A DNA stretch of 64,000 bases from Stereum hirsutum FP-91666 SS1 (Eukaryota; Basidiomycota; Agaricomycetes; Russulales; Stereaceae), in NCBI RefSeq assembly GCF_000264905.1, contig NW_006763139.1, positions 1,032,313-1,096,312 on the forward strand, given 5' to 3'. The notes under the pieces were generated by a model. That model had not been told where the DNA came from. It did no database searches and worked only from the letters and a program-made list of their open reading frames with translations. A program made the position numbers and the translations under genes. Of this stretch, positions 23,495 to 37,400 are shown piece after piece. Numbering within the stretch: position 1 is the stretch's first letter; every line of letters begins with the position of its first letter.

Positions 23495-26400
23495 TTACTC
23501 TTGCCCAATGGCTACATTCCATATCTTTTTCATGAGCAACGCAGAATCGTCGGTTGCACCATCGATTTTCGCAAAGGCCACCGTCCCGAGCGTTGTGGCG
23601 TAGTTCCGAAGGTATGGCGCGTACTTTAAAGGACAAACCGTCAATGGAAGTTCACTCATAGTATCAGGTTAGTAGAGAAAGATGAAGTACTCACAGCTCT
23701 GCAAAAATGCTTATACAACGCCCAAGTCGTCCAAAGCCTCCACTCTTCATCTCCCCAGACAGCTCGGTCCTCCCACGCCTTCTCGGAGACCACGTCTGGG
23801 TTCGAAGAGTTTGCGCATACCTGGTCGACAAAGCCTGCTAGTACGCTGGAAAGCATCGTTTTTTGTTCCTTTGTTAATGAACCGAAGGCTTTGAGGGCTG
23901 TCATCAGTGCAGGTGAGTCTTCTGCTGGTACTGCTTCTTCTGCAGCGCCCATATACAATCAGTATACAGATGATGCTAAAGGAGGTTGATATCTGACCTG
24001 GCTTGACCTCATCCCCCTCCCCATCTATTTCCATCCCCGTCATTGCCATCCCGTCCGTAGTCAGTCCACCATCTCCGGCACCCTTCCCGGCCTCCGCTGC
24101 CATCTTCCTCGCCCTTTTCTCGTCCTCCTCCTTTCTCAGTAACGCCACCTTCTTCCTCGCCACCACCACTCTCCCATTCGCCTTATCCACAGCAGCCTTC
24201 AGAAGGTCCCAATCGATACCAGCTTCCCGTGCAATGTCTCCACCTGCCCCAGGCGCAGAAGAAGAATCTGACGAGCGATTCCCTTGGACCTTGAACACCC
24301 ACTTGACGATATCCGTTGGATCGACAATCTGATACTGCATCAGTTTATCGAAGACGATCCCCACCATCTGCCTATTCCTCCTCCAGAACGTCGCTACGAT
24401 CCCTAGTACGTCCATCCTCGCCTCCTCAGCTTTCGATGGGCTCATATCCGACTCACCACCACTGACTCCACCCACACTCCCCGACGTATTCGTCGAGCCA
24501 GTCAATGTTCGCAATAAGGTGATGTACCGCTCTATGGCGTTCAAGAAATGCGAGAACGAGCGTGAGCCGATGTGGAGCAGAGATTGAATGGCGATGGAAC
24601 GGACGACAAAGTCGACGTTGAGCGGGGCGCCGCCGGAGGTGGTGGGGTTTTCGAGTTCGGATTCAGAGATGGAGTGTTTGAGGGAGGTAAGAAGGGAGAG
24701 GACGTCTTCAGGTTTGGCGCGGCCACGGAGTTGGTTCAGCACACTCTGAGCGGCATCGTGGTGTGGTGCACCTGAAATGAAACGATCAAAATCAAATTCC
24801 CTGAGTTCGGGAGAGACAATGGAGAAACTTACTGGGATCATCGTAGTCGTACTCAGGCCCTGGCCCTTGATCAGACATGGCACCGGCCTCCGGGTCCTGG
24901 AATGGTTCAGGGAGGGTCTTCAAGATACGGTCGAAGTATGACAGACGGATCTCGAACTCGAGTGCTCGACGAACGAACACCCGTTTCGGATGTTGAGGTG
25001 TGAGAGCCAGATCCGGGATCCTGTAGTGTCACGATACCGTATCACATTTAGCCCCACCCAGCTTCAAACGAGAAAATCCAACATACCACTCCTTCCATAC
25101 CCACTGGAATCCGAAGTTTGACATATGCACAGAGAACCATTCCGCAAACCGCCTGCCGATCTCCACGTCTAGTCCCTCCGCAAGATACGCGTATAGCCGC
25201 CTTATAGACTTGCCTACGGCAGGACCAACCGTCTGTGGAGAGAGCTTGCATAGTTCGGTAATGAGGGCGATATAGTATATCGTTTTGTGAGGGGACTCGG
25301 GGAGGATGAATTGCATGCTGAGGATCGTCTGTTATGTGGCGTTGCATCGACGGACGTGTTAAACCGAAGTTACGGAAGAGAGGGAATGAAATGAATAGAC
25401 CTCGATGATAGTGCTTTCAAGCTGCCAGTCCTTATCCGGTTCTGGTATCCTGTCTGAAATATCGCCTGGTGTTCCAGGTTTGGGCTTGAATGTCCCCTGC
25501 ACTGTCCATTTTGGATATTCCATCAACAATCTTGCACATTCCTTTCTGTTTATCTCAAAGATGTCCACGATATCCAGAAGGTCTGCACGCACAGCATACC
25601 CTGCTGGTGATGCTAGGTCTGGTGTGACCTGTGTATTAAGTTGTTTGTTAGCATGCGTAAAAGGTGTACGGCCGAGGACTAAACGCACATCGTTCTCAAA
25701 CAAGCGAAGCATGTAGTCTGGCCACTCTTCTTTTTTCACGAGCGCGTCTTCACCTTCATCGGTTGGCATATTGTCTAACTCGATGACCTCTGGTGGTACG
25801 AGAACCGAAGGTAGGTCGAACTGGCCGGCGGTCGTGATAGGGGGGGAGGGAAGAGTGAGGTACGGCTGTGGGTATATGGAAGGTATGTCAACGAAGTCGG
25901 ATGCTTCGAGGGTTTTGAGAGCCGCGACGGCGCAGTCGATGTGCTAGAATGATTAATAACGCATTGGAGGGCGATATCATGAGTATACGAGTACAAGTGG
26001 CATGAAGAGAAGGACGAACTTCGTCAACGTGCTCCTTGGTGAGTTCGGTAGAGTGAAGGCACAGAATGGGTTGTACAAGCCATTTGGAGCTTTGAACCGA
26101 TTCGTTGTAGGTCTGAATCCCCATGATCATCTCGCTCACCGACGCAGCCGAGTATTTTTTGAGCTCTGGACCAGCCTGATTGATGTGGCCCAAGTCAACA
26201 TCGCCACTTAACTGTAATGCATCATGCTTGAACAGACAGAAACGCACCCGCATGAGACCTTCTGCAGCACAAAGCGCCGCTCTTTTGGCTCGTCCATGCG
26301 AGACACCAAATTCGTCGAGCACAGAGGTAAAAGATTGAAGGAGACCGAGCATTGAAGGCGCAGAGATAATTTTGGCGATGGTCAGGTGCGCAAAGAAGTG

Positions 26401-27083
26401 AACCTGGTGGCCATGAAGATCGACCAGAGTATAAGCGGGTGAGTTTAGAGATCGTTTGAGGATGTGCTTACGCAGAGACGCGTCTCTCGCCACGCAAGTT
26501 TGTCGAGATACGTCTGGAAACCTTTCCAAAAGTCATCCAGAATCTGTCTCCCAAGTGACGGCTCGTCTGCATTCATAGAAGCGTTCTCGCCATCCTGTTC
26601 CTGAGAAGGTGTTGACCCACAGAGAGAGACGAGGAGGGCAGCATAGTGGGGAATCTTGTACGGTTGTTCGGTGACACTGCAGCATCCGTACAGGCGCTTA
26701 GACCACGTCTGACGTGGGATGGAGGCGTTACACACCTTATTCGAAGAGCCTCTGAGAACAAAGGGATATTGGGAGGCAAATATTCCCGAAATTGGCTAGC
26801 AAGCCTGGGGAGCTCTCCTTCGATGTCCTGAATAAGGGTAGTTAGACGCGTTGTTGAATGTTGGAGGTGCCGTTCGTTCAGCACTGACCACATCGCCAAA
26901 CCGAATGACGGCCGTCCTAAAGATTTCCTCGGGAGACTCGTATACTTCCTGACGGCGGTCATATTCGTAATCTGACATATGTTAGCCTCTTAACAGCATA
27001 GGGATAACAATGAGCATACCTCTGTTCCGCCTTCGTCCACCGCCTCCACCACCGTAGCCACCGTACGACCGTTCGTAGCTCAT
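23495..27083 (-). CDS. Nuclear cap-binding complex large subunit (CBP80/NCBP1)
   Basis: Large subunit of the nuclear cap-binding complex, which with CBP20 binds the m7G cap of nascent transcripts and directs splicing, export and nonsense-mediated decay. The start is ATG at 27083 (MSYERSYGGYGGGGGGRRRN, a Gly/Arg-rich leader), spliced to DYEYDRRQEVYESPEE. Recognisable parts in order: the MIF4G-like first domain with LPRLASQFREYLPPNIPLFS and KIPHYAALLVSLCG, then VHFFAHLTIAKIISAPSMLG, FGVSHGRAKRAALCAAEGLM, LPESPHKTIYYIALITELCK, WFSVHMSNFGFQWVWKEW, and RVFVRRALEFEIRLSYFDRI. The C-terminal helices end DDSALLMKKIWNVAIGQE at 23495. At least ten short introns interrupt it. An Asp/Glu- and Ser/Thr-rich loop lies around 24480-23960. 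All conserved blocks are present, so the gene appears intact. Confidence 0.9.
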
Positions 27084-27792
27084 GTCGGCTAGACAACAAT
27101 CCCGTTGGAAGGAGCTCAGATACGCTTGAAACGAATGCCCAAGAGAATGTAGGAAGACTGAAGAGAGCAGGAAGAGAGCGGTCGAAGCTAGGAGTAGCCT
27201 GAGTCGAAGTTGCAAAGAAGTAAAGTGCACGTCACGTGACAAGCGCGTTTTGTACGCCGTTATTGTTGCCTTCTCCGATGCCAGCAAAATTGCTGCTATC
27301 TTTCCTCACCGTCGTTCACGCCGAGCATTGAGCACAATTCCTGTAATCCCCCTATGCAGACTCATCTCATGCCGTAAATATTAATCACTCGCGTTATTTC
27401 TAGCTTGCTCCGCGCCTTTCTCTTCGCAGACGATGTCCAGGCTCAAAAAGGTCAACATATTTTTTCTTATATTCTTTCTGCTATTGTTATTTCTACTAAA
27501 TCCTCTGCGACCTCTCGAGACAACAATTACGAGAAACATGAAACCAGTCTCTTCAGATCTCAATATTATCATGGACTTGGTTGGAAGATCTAATCTAATC
27601 TGCGCCGAGATGAAGCTGTGTGGCACAGCACGTTGTGGCACGCGCCTTCGGGACGACGACCACGTCGACAATCATGCTGCCTTCGATAATGCCAGCGTTC
27701 GCGCTGTATGTTCTTAAAAGCACAGTGAACTAGTTTCTTGGGTTTTCTCCATCACACTTCTCGAGGTTTGAATCGCTGGTTCGACAACCAGG
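27084..27792. promoter_or_regulatory. Shared divergent promoter region of CBP80 and the UAA transporter
   Basis: About 700 bp between two divergent starts. It must hold both promoters. No clear TATA element or repeat stands out; a T-rich stretch lies around 27455-27500. Confidence 0.45.
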
Positions 27793-29329
27793 ATGTCTTC
27801 TAAGCGCTCAGAGGCCCTCCTCCGTGGTCTCTCGCTTGCTCTGCTATTTGACTGGACCTCAACATTCAGTCTTGTGTTTGGTGGTTGCTGCAGGTACTTC
27901 GCACTACGTTCAACGCCCAAATATAAACTGACTTGTATATTTGTGGGACAGCAATGCCCTCACCCTCGAACGCATAACACAGACTCATGCCTCTGCCGGT
28001 ACTCTCCTCACCTTCGCCCAATTCGTGGTCATTTCCATTCACGGCCTACCCAAATTCATCACAACAATACGTGGACCACTTGGCATGCCAATACCATGGC
28101 TGAAACGGCGCCGAATTCCGCTCACACCCTATCTCATTCAAGTTGTTTTATTCTATGTCATCTCGCTCTTGAACAACAAGGCCTTTGCCTTCCGTATTCC
28201 TATGCCAGTACACATCATATTCAGGAGTGGAGGTCTGGTCATCAGTATGGTTATGGGATGGCTGATCTCCGGTAGGAGGTACGTATGGGTTCATTTCGTT
28301 CTTCCAACCGCTTCGTTTACACGGACACGCAGGTACACCATTACGCAAGTCCTGTCCGTTCTCCTAGTCACTGCGGGAGTGATTGTTGCAAGTCTCTCAG
28401 CTTCTACCGTCAAATCACGCAAGCCACCTTCGGTGAACGTATCTTCAGGAGACGTGAAGTCGACGACTGAACCATCATCATCCGGCCTTCAAATGTACCT
28501 CACAGGGATTGGAATCTTGACCCTCGCTCTCGTCCTCTCTGGATTTTTGGGAATCGTTCAAGACAGGACATACTCACACTACGCCGCACCTAAAACAACT
28601 TCCCAGCCTTCCTCATCATCGACGAAGTCCGAGTCAATCACCCCACCGACGCCACAACAACCTAAAGATACCCGTCCCTCCACCTGGGAAGAGTCCATGT
28701 TCTACCTCCACTTTCTCTCATTGCCCATGTTCCTTTTCGTTCGCAATGACATTACTTCACAAACTCAATCTATCCTCCGCATTTCTTCTTCCTCCCCCTC
28801 CCTCGCCCAATCTTTATCGAGCTCATCCCTTCTCTCCTCCCTGACCTCTCCAAAATCCTCACCTCTATCTTTCTCATCCTCCTCTTTCCCCGGCCCAGGA
28901 TCACCCCTTCTTCCACCGCTCTCTCCACCTCTTCCTCTCCCTATGACCTCCAAGACAGCCTATGTCCTCCACACAACTTTAACCTTCCTCCTTCCCTACC
29001 TCAATTCTATCCCATCCGCTCTCCCACTCCTCGTCCTCAACACACTCACGCAACTCCTCTGCACCGCGGGCGTCAACCGCCTCACGACGCGCGTGAATAA
29101 CCTCACCGTCACACTCATTCTCGTCGTGAGGAAGGCTGTATCCCTGATTTTGAGCGTCGTGTTGTTCAGGATGGGAGGGAAGGGTGATGGTGGTGAGGGA
29201 GCGGGAGGCGAAGAAGAGGATGTGGCGGTTTGGATGATGTGGCTCGGGGCTGGATTGGTAGGCTTGGGGACTGTGGGGTATGCGGTTGGTGGGAAGAGAA
29301 AGCCTGAGGTGAAGGATAAGAAAGAGTGA
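27793..29329 (+). CDS. UAA-family nucleotide-sugar transporter (UDP-GlcNAc type, Yea4/SLC35B4-like)
   Basis: Golgi or ER antiporter exchanging a UDP-sugar for UMP. Exons 27793-27893, 27952-28278 and 28333-29329 give 474 residues. The N-terminal signature FSLVFGGCCSNALTLE, the GPLGMPIPWLK loop, LLNNKAFAFRIPMPVHIIFR and SGGLVISMVMGW match the Yea4/SLC35B4 branch. The pattern of about ten hydrophobic helices is preserved. The middle intron (28279-28332, 54 nt) is in frame and stop-free and would add 18 residues if retained. Unusual is a Ser/Pro/Leu-rich insert (about 28760-28950) between two helices. UDP-GlcNAc as substrate, feeding chitin or glycan synthesis, is inferred from family. Confidence 0.85.
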
Positions 29330-29914
29330 ACGTCGCTGCCGCCTATCGGGTTATAGTGTCGAGGGTTCTTGGTTGGATGATATGTACATATAATGTTCGC
29401 TTGTTGGGCTTCTGTGCTTTGCTAGAAGGATTCATATTAGAGTGTCGATGCTGTATTTATTTTCGATGCTTTCTACTTCACATTCTAATGACAACGTGCC
29501 CCCTCTTCGTCGACTTTTCAAGTCGATGGCCTTTACAGTGACAAGGGGTACACAGGTGCACTCAAAAAGAGCGGATGGGTGAAAGTAGAAGTTCATCAGT
29601 CGATAGCATGGGCTCAGACGAAACCGGTCAACAAACTTGATGGTCCCGAAGAAGGGACGTCAGAGTACAGATGTATTAGAGTACGCCGGTGTAGCGATGT
29701 AAAACATAACAACAAATAAAGACAATATAAGTACAAACGCGATCATAATAGTAGGAAAAAGACAATCAAGACACAGGTAACGACGTATACAACATTTGTG
29801 GTAATATAAAACGAATGTCCGCGTAAGGGGCGGGTAAGAATCCAACCAACACCTCCTATGAGAGTTCAACCCGGTCCTTCAAACGTAACAACACACAAGC
29901 AGGACTCAAAGTGC
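29330..29914. other. Convergent 3' region
   Basis: 585 bp between the transporter stop and the cyclin stop. Both 3' UTRs lie here; an A/T-rich stretch sits at 29690-29810. No further feature. Confidence 0.4.
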
Positions 29915-31587
29915 TCAGCACTCCTGCCCACCCTTAGCGAACAACACACTCCTCTGGTGCGCCAACCTCCTCAAACCGCCCCCCACGCTTCCCGAAGTAC
30001 TCTCCGCGTTGAGGGCAGGGTATTCATCCTGTTGCATAGCTGACGAAGTCGAAGTCGAAGAAGAGATCGAGTTGGAGGACTTAGTAGCCGCGCCCCACAT
30101 TCTGCTGAGGAAACTTCCCGAAGAGGCGAGCGTGGATGGGGCAGGCGTCGTGGTGGTCATGTCGGCAGGAGCAGAGCGCTTTGAAGGAGTGGACGGCCGG
30201 CGGGTAGCTTGAGGTCCGCCGCGGGTGCGACGCGTGGCGGTGGGCGAGGAGATGCCAGAGGGCATGTCCTTGACGGTGTTGTCCGAGTTAGAGGCCCTGA
30301 TGCTCATGCCCCTGGGTCCCTGCACAACGCTGCAGGTAGTCGAGCTCCGATTCCTGTGGACTGAAGCAGGAGCAGGCCTAAGCTTGAACTCCGGCTCGTC
30401 GTCAGAGTCGGCGTCCATAGAAGGCGAGCAAGCGGCAGAACTGTCGTTATCCTCCACAGATGTGTAGCTGCTAGTGCGGCTGCAGGCAGCGCTACTGTCC
30501 GACCTTGAGTAGGTAGTGGCGGTGCTAGAGCTACTATTCGTCAAGTTCAAAGAGGGACGACGAAGTTGAGGTTGATGAGCCACATTGGCGCTGAGATAAG
30601 TGGAGGAGATGCGCTTGGCGAGGTTGTGCACGGTGGCGGTGATGCTCTGGGACGACCCGGACGACGTGACAGGAACATCGTAGCGTTGACCTTCAGGAAG
30701 GGGAGCGGCGACGGGAGCAGGAACGGCGACAGGGGCGGGACGAGGGGCGGCCTCGTAAGGAGGAGGAACGGCGTCGTACGGAGGTGTCAGGGGAGCTTGT
30801 TCCTTCCTTTGCTTCTCGACTCTTGCCTTGCTGGCCTGGGCGACCCTGTTGACGGCGCACCGCCTCTCCTCTGCGGGTGAGGAGAGGAAGGGCTCAAAGT
30901 GGGAGATGGCCTCGAGTTCGTCGAAACGGAGGTCGTAACCGAGGAGGAAGAGGAGTTGCTTCTCCATGAGATTGATCTCGGCGATATCGAACAGTTTAGC
31001 GTAGGCGGCCCAATGCTTATTCTTGGGAGAAGAGTCATTGAGGTATTTGGCGGCGACGATGAGGGTGGCAAGAAAGACGCGGTGACGCGTACAGGGAATA
31101 CCTATGGACGAGGACGGAAAGAAAGGATGGTATGTTAAGCTCGACAGCACGTGAAGACCATGGAGTGGACCGACATACCTTTGGCCATTTTAGGAAGCTT
31201 CTGATGCAGGCGGTCCAGGTAGATGAGCGTAGTGAGGAGAGTCGGCACCTGAACGTTCGAGGCCTTGATGACCGCAACGATGAAGTCCTCGAGAGGTGGA
31301 ATTCCGGATGCCTTGTTGGACGCTTGTGAATCGGGGAAGGAAGCGGTCCTATGCGGGGTATGCGGCGGCGTGGGGAGCGCACTGGCGGCGGGGCCCGCAG
31401 AAAGGTGAGAGGACGAAGTGGCGGGAGGCTCCTCATCGTTTACCGGGATGACGAGCGTGGTCTGTTGGGCAAGATATACTACCATGTCGTACGAGACATT
31501 CTGGTGGAGAAGCTGGAGAAGCTGAGGATTGTGCGCGCCGCATGGGAGGAGAGAGGCGGGGTGACGTCTGAAGGTGGAGGAGGACAT
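29915..31587 (-). CDS. Pho80/Pcl-type cyclin (Pho85-class CDK partner), 531 residues
   Basis: Cyclin that activates a Pho85-type CDK. Exons 31587-31179 and 31101-29915 join in phase (409 + 1187 nt). The cyclin box runs from IPPLEDFIVAVIKASNVQVP through LLTTLIYLDRLHQKLPKMAKG, then TRHRVFLATLIVAAKYLNDS, KNKHWAAYAKLFDIAEINLM and EKQLLFLLGYDLRF. These are the YLxRL, RVFLAxLIVAxKYLND and NxxWA blocks of Pcl1/Pcl2/Pas1-like cyclins. The long C-terminal tail (about 330 residues) is Ser/Thr/Pro-rich with several SP and TP sites, suggesting phospho-regulated turnover. A link to the G1/S transition or polarised growth is inferred from relatives. Confidence 0.88.
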
Positions 31588-32435
31588 GACGGAGAAAGGA
31601 AAGGTAAAGAGAGTGTAGGTTTATGGAAGTAGGTGTAGCGGGGAGATGTGCACGACCGTCGATGGAGAGAGAGCAGACAAAGGCGAGCGAGAGGATGGTG
31701 TTGGCCCTGGTGATGGTGGTGGTTGGAGACCAAGGGGTGCGTCAAACTGGCGGGAAATTACGCAGATTTAACGGGTGTGAATGCAGAAATGGGGGCGTCA
31801 CAAAGCGCGATCGGATGCTCCAAGAACCGTACTCAAGACGGATGATGGACTGGTGTGACTAAAGTCAGAACTCAAGTGCCAAAATCAGAGGTATGAAGGT
31901 GGTATGGGGATGAGCAGGATGAGGCTTGCTGAGTACTAGTAGCAACCTCTTATATTTTGAGAGATGTCTCGGGTATGTGGTAGGAGAACTCGCATCCTTC
32001 ATGTACACCGAGGACTGCCAGTCCAAGTCACAAACGGAACGGCGGTGACGTTGCCGGGGTCGCGGTATCTGAATTAGGAAGCTGCGAAGCCGGTCTGAGA
32101 CGCGTCCCACACGTGAGCGCGTTTCGCGTTGCATTCAGTCCAGGTACATTTACGGACGTAAAAATGGGAGGGCCAGTGAGAAAGCAGAGGTCGTTGGAAT
32201 CTAAGAGTTTGCAGCCGGGGTGAGACTGTGTATTGGGAGTGCCCATGAGAAAAAACGAGCGACCAAGTACAGACACCGGTGAAGGCAAGCAAAAACGAAA
32301 GACCCAAGTCTCGGAGATGCAATATAAAGCCGAGCACAGAATAGAGTGATCCCCCGTTTCGAGCATCAGCGAGTATCTTTCCGTAGATCCAAAGTGTTCT
32401 GTCCTCTCAGTTCACGCTCGGAGAAATCAGCCATT
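31588..32435. other. Intergenic region
   Basis: About 850 bp carrying the cyclin promoter and the 3' UTR of the Tad2 gene. ORFs here on both strands have no recognisable content. Confidence 0.4.
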
Positions 32436-33236
<801 letters not shown>

Positions 33237-33495
33237 AATGGTCGTCGAGAGAGAAGAGCCACAAAGGCACACACGCGAATTCGTCTCCGATGAGTTTCGT
33301 GGCCCGAAAAGGGGCAACTGTATGAACGATTCCCTTCACGTCAAATATAACGGATGGTCAGAGCCTAGGGCAACTGCTTCCTTTTCGAGCTCTCGACAAG
33401 ACAGCGTCATCGTTCGCGTTCATTCGTTCGTGTTTTCGCGTATTCATCCACGAAGACAACTCAAACTAACACCTTACATCCTAAAGGCCCATAAA
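33237..33495. promoter_or_regulatory. Compact divergent promoter between Tad2 and mitochondrial IF-3
   Basis: Only 259 bp separate the two start codons on opposite strands, so the two genes probably share regulatory DNA. The plus-strand frame of the IF-3 gene stays open through this region, but its upstream residues lack a start context and do not look conserved. Confidence 0.5.
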
Positions 33496-34296
33496 ATGAC
33501 ATTCATTTGTGTTCGCTCAGCTTTCGCGGCCGCATTACGCGTGCCAAACCCCAGCTCAAGCTTTCGCTCGCAATTAGCCTCCACATCCTCATCCCTAGGC
33601 CGGATTCCCCACCACCACCCACGCCAATTCCATTCTTCTCTCCCAAACCAGTCCCACAAAAACAGACAGGGTACCGAACATTTTCGTGATGGCAAAATCC
33701 CCTACCAGGTGGTTCGCCTCGTAGACCCCGAGACCAAGAAGCTCGGCGAACCACAACCATTACAACCCCTCCTCGACTCTATCATTGCCGATGGTCGCAA
33801 TTTCCTGGAACTCGTCGAGGAGCCTCGATATAACCCAGAGTCAGGGAACGATACGGAAGCTTTCGCCATAGTCAAACTCGTCAATAAACACGACCTCTCC
33901 GAACGAGAGCGCCACCTCAAAAAACGACTACGACTATCGAAGAAACATAACGAGGGGAAGGAAGTGCAGTTGACGTGGAACGCTGCGCCGGGGGATGTCG
34001 CACATAAGATAAAGAAAGTGCGAGAGGAGATCGCGAAGGGATTAAGAGTCGAGCTCGTGGTGGCGACGAAGCAGGGACAGCAGGTGACGGTGAGCCCGGA
34101 GGAGATGGGGAAGAAGGTGAGGGAGATGGTGGAGATGGTGACAGACGTGGCGAGGGAATGGAGACCGAGAGAGTTGACGAGGAGAATGACAGTGGTGCAT
34201 TTGCAGGAGAAGACGAGACCTTTGCCTGCCAAGTCTCCTTTCCATTCAGCGGCGGCTGTTGCAGCCAATGCAGTAGCTATCCCCCCAGAGAAGTAG
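33496..34296 (+). CDS. Mitochondrial translation initiation factor IF-3, 266 residues, intronless
   Basis: Organellar IF-3, which keeps the small ribosomal subunit free and proofreads the start codon. The start chosen is ATG 33496 (MTFICVRSAFAAALRVPNPS), because an Arg/Ser-rich leader without acidic residues follows, as in mitochondrial presequences. The N-terminal IF-3 domain shows IPYQVVRLVDPETKKLGEPQ and ADGRNFLELVEEPRYNP. The C-terminal domain shows HLKKRLRLSKKHNEGKEVQL and GDVAHKIKKVREEIAKGLRV. The C-terminal extension (PLPAKSPFHSAAAV) is short and Ala-rich. Its length fits fungal Aim23 and MTIF3 proteins. It converges with the PPR-like gene 144 bp downstream. Confidence 0.85.
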   Translation: MTFICVRSAFAAALRVPNPSSSFRSQLASTSSSLGRIPHHHPRQFHSSLPNQSHKNRQGTEHFRDGKIPYQVVRLVDPETKKLGEPQPLQPLLDSIIADGRNFLELVEEPRYNPESGNDTEAFAIVKLVNKHDLSERERHLKKRLRLSKKHNEGKEVQLTWNAAPGDVAHKIKKVREEIAKGLRVELVVATKQGQQVTVSPEEMGKKVREMVEMVTDVAREWRPRELTRRMTVVHLQEKTRPLPAKSPFHSAAAVAANAVAIPPEK

Positions 34297-34440
34297 CAGT
34301 TCGATGGCAGTAACCACTGTATGGATGGATGTCCTATTTGGTTGGTACCAGAGTGCACAGAGCATCTACTAAAGCTACATAATATAATGTTATAGACAGA
34401 GCGCTTTATAATATCTACTCAGAAGCCACGGTCCTCGATA

Positions 34441-37400
34441 CTAGTCCACCTCCCTCCGCCTCGCACGCGTAGAACCAATCGGCAATCCTCTAGTCTTCAC
34501 CGTAGGGATCTTCCTCGGCCTGAGCCTCTGCCTTCTCCCCACCGGCGGGAACGCATATGGCCGCACCATCGCCTTCCTCCTCACCTTATTCACCGCGTTA
34601 AGATCCACAGCCCCACCCATCAACGGTATATGGAACGCCACTGGCACCTCAAACCCGCAAGCCAACATATCCTTCAAGACGCTCTCCAAAACATATAACC
34701 GCTTCGGCCGCCTGTATCCCTCCGCATACTGGCTACGAGCTCTGCGCAACTTGCGTCTCCAGCGTGCTCGAGAAGTACGGGCGTTGTGTTGTGGTGCATT
34801 TGGTCGTTGTGCGTACATGGACAGGACGGCATTGAAGAATCGTTCATCTGGTTCTGGGATCTGCAGGTGTCGTCGGATGGGCTGTCTGAGGTTGTACCGA
34901 GGCCAATTTTGTAATTCGTCTTCCTGGTTCCGCTCCTTGTCTTGGTCCAGGTCCAGAGGCTTGTCCGAAGTCTGAGACCAGTCCTGGGATTGGGATTGGC
35001 CTGGAGCCAGAAGCTGGTCTCGATGTCGGTGCTGAACCCACTTGAGCGATTCATAGATGGAGGCAGCACCAAGGCGCATAGACTTGTAAAGCATCCTCCC
35101 TAACTTCTTCCCTGTGACGTTCCTTAGCCCGATTTTCATCGCACTCTTCTTACTCCCTCCCAGCACCCTGAGCGTCTGGACATAATGCGCCCACCCTACA
35201 ACCCGCTTCTTCCTTGCCTTCCCACCCGTCTCCCACTCTAGCTCCGGCATGAACGATCTCAGCGCCACCCGTCGTCTCGGACTTAACGTTTTGAGATCCA
35301 GCCCTTTCCTCGCCTCGTTCGCATAACACTCCATCATGGAAGTATACGCGTGTACCGAAAGACACCACGGTCTCACTTCCGCATCTTCCAACCAACTCGC
35401 CGCCTCCGCATTCTTCGCAAGCAACCACACCCTCTCTGCTAGCCCCGTCTTCCCCGTCTTCGCAAGGGCATTCAACACCGTGCTGAAGAAATAAGGACCC
35501 ATATGGGACGCCCGTTTGACGCATTGTACGCGGTTTTGTTCGCGCAGTTCGCGGCGAGCGCTGAGGGAGAGCGTGTCCCAGGAGGGGTGTTCGATAGCTC
35601 CGAGCTCGGGGAGGATGAGAAAGATGACGGAAGAAACGGCGTCTGGACGGCCAGTGGAGACGAGGTGGGAGATGAATGCGCAGAGGAAGGAAGTGTCGAC
35701 GTGCACGTCGGCAGAGGGTGTCGGGATCTGCGGAGTCTGAGATTTGATCTTGTAGATGAGGCGGACTATAGCTCGGGAGGTGGGATTGTATGGGTTCTGA
35801 GAGTATGGGTCCTTCTTCCGGTCCTCCTCCACTTCTGGAGATGGCGACGAGAATGATGAGGGTTGAGATTCAACTGGCTGGACCACAATGTCGCCTGAAG
35901 AGCCTTCCAAAGAGACGTCTACGACGTCAGGCTCCGCCACAGGTCGGCTAACACCTTCATGAGAATCTCCTTGGTCCATCTCTTCACCCTCCTTCGGCGC
36001 AATCCGGTCTTCATCCTCGGCCCCATACGACGGGAACCTGAACATCGTCAAGATCGCATGCGCCACATCGTTCTTCCTCTGCAACGTGCACGCCCTCAGC
36101 AGTATGGTGAACGTCGTGACATCAGGTTCCAACGGCGGTTGCCTATCCTCCATCATATTCTTCAATATGACGTGTGCGAGATTCCAATTAAACCGATGTT
36201 GGAGGGCGTAGCGTAGTAGTGTGTTGTAGGGGAAAAGGGTCAATGGAGGTAGAGAACTTCGAGGCAAAGGATCAGAAGTCATCGACGTTCTGGAGAACGA
36301 AGAGGCTGTCGTGGTGATCGCAGAAGGCGAAGGGGATAGTAGTGGCGTTGGGTATGTCTTCGAAGGCTGCAGAGGCGGGGGTTCCGACACAGGTAAAGAT
36401 CGTATGAGCCTGACAAGCACCGCATGAAAATACTGATACGCATTATACGAGGCCTGCCGCCCACTCCTCATCTTCACCCACACCTTCTGGTCGCTCTCCG
36501 GGTACGAAGACAGCAGAGTGATGAGCTGAGCAATGTGGGTCGTCGGCAGCTGTTGGGTATCCAGTAAACCAGCGACGTTGGCAAGGCTCTGGCTGCAGTC
36601 TGCGAAGAGAGGATGGTCAGGGCCGTGTGCGATGGGGTCGGCTATAAGGTCGACGATATTTTGGAGGGATCGTGAGGGACCGATCATGGGTAGCAGCGGT
36701 GGAGAACCGTGGCGGGATTTGCGACGAGGGATCGTTGTCGAACCGTCCAGATTCTTGGCGAGAACACCTTCGACTTCTGCTGCACTGACTCTTTGTTCGG
36801 CAATATGGACACAGGTCTTGCGTAGTTGGTAATCGTAGATGAGGAACCCTAGTAGAAGAGTAGCCGCGATGACTTCGCCTTGGATGATGCAGGCGCTAAT
36901 AACGACATCGTACATCATTTGCGTACGCTGCCATCGATGCTTGCGAGCCTCTCGAAGTAGACGAACGGCGACTCGAGTAAGCGGATCTTCAGGCAAGACG
37001 TTCTTGAGATTCATGGTCTCTTTGCCTGCCAGCGGGGCAATCAACTCGTGGTTCGTGAGCTTGTTGAATACTGAACGGTCGCCGCCCGAATTCGTTGGAT
37101 GCAGCATGAGTAACACAGCCTCGAACGTCTTCACACTGCATTCGGTCCCATCCAGTAACATCTGGTTGACCACCTTCGCTGCATTCCTCGGGTCCTTTCT
37201 TCGGAGGTGGAAGTGAACCAGAGCGTGAGCTGCGAGGCGAGGAGAGACGGCCTTGCCAAAATCAATAGGCTCGAAACAACGTGTGGGGGCTACGAACTTG
37301 ACTTTGGGACCAGGAGTAGTGTCGTAATTGTGAACTGACCAGCGCAAGGAATTCCAAAGGTGGTATGCGTCAAAAATGGAGTTGTTGGCGAGGGACATGC

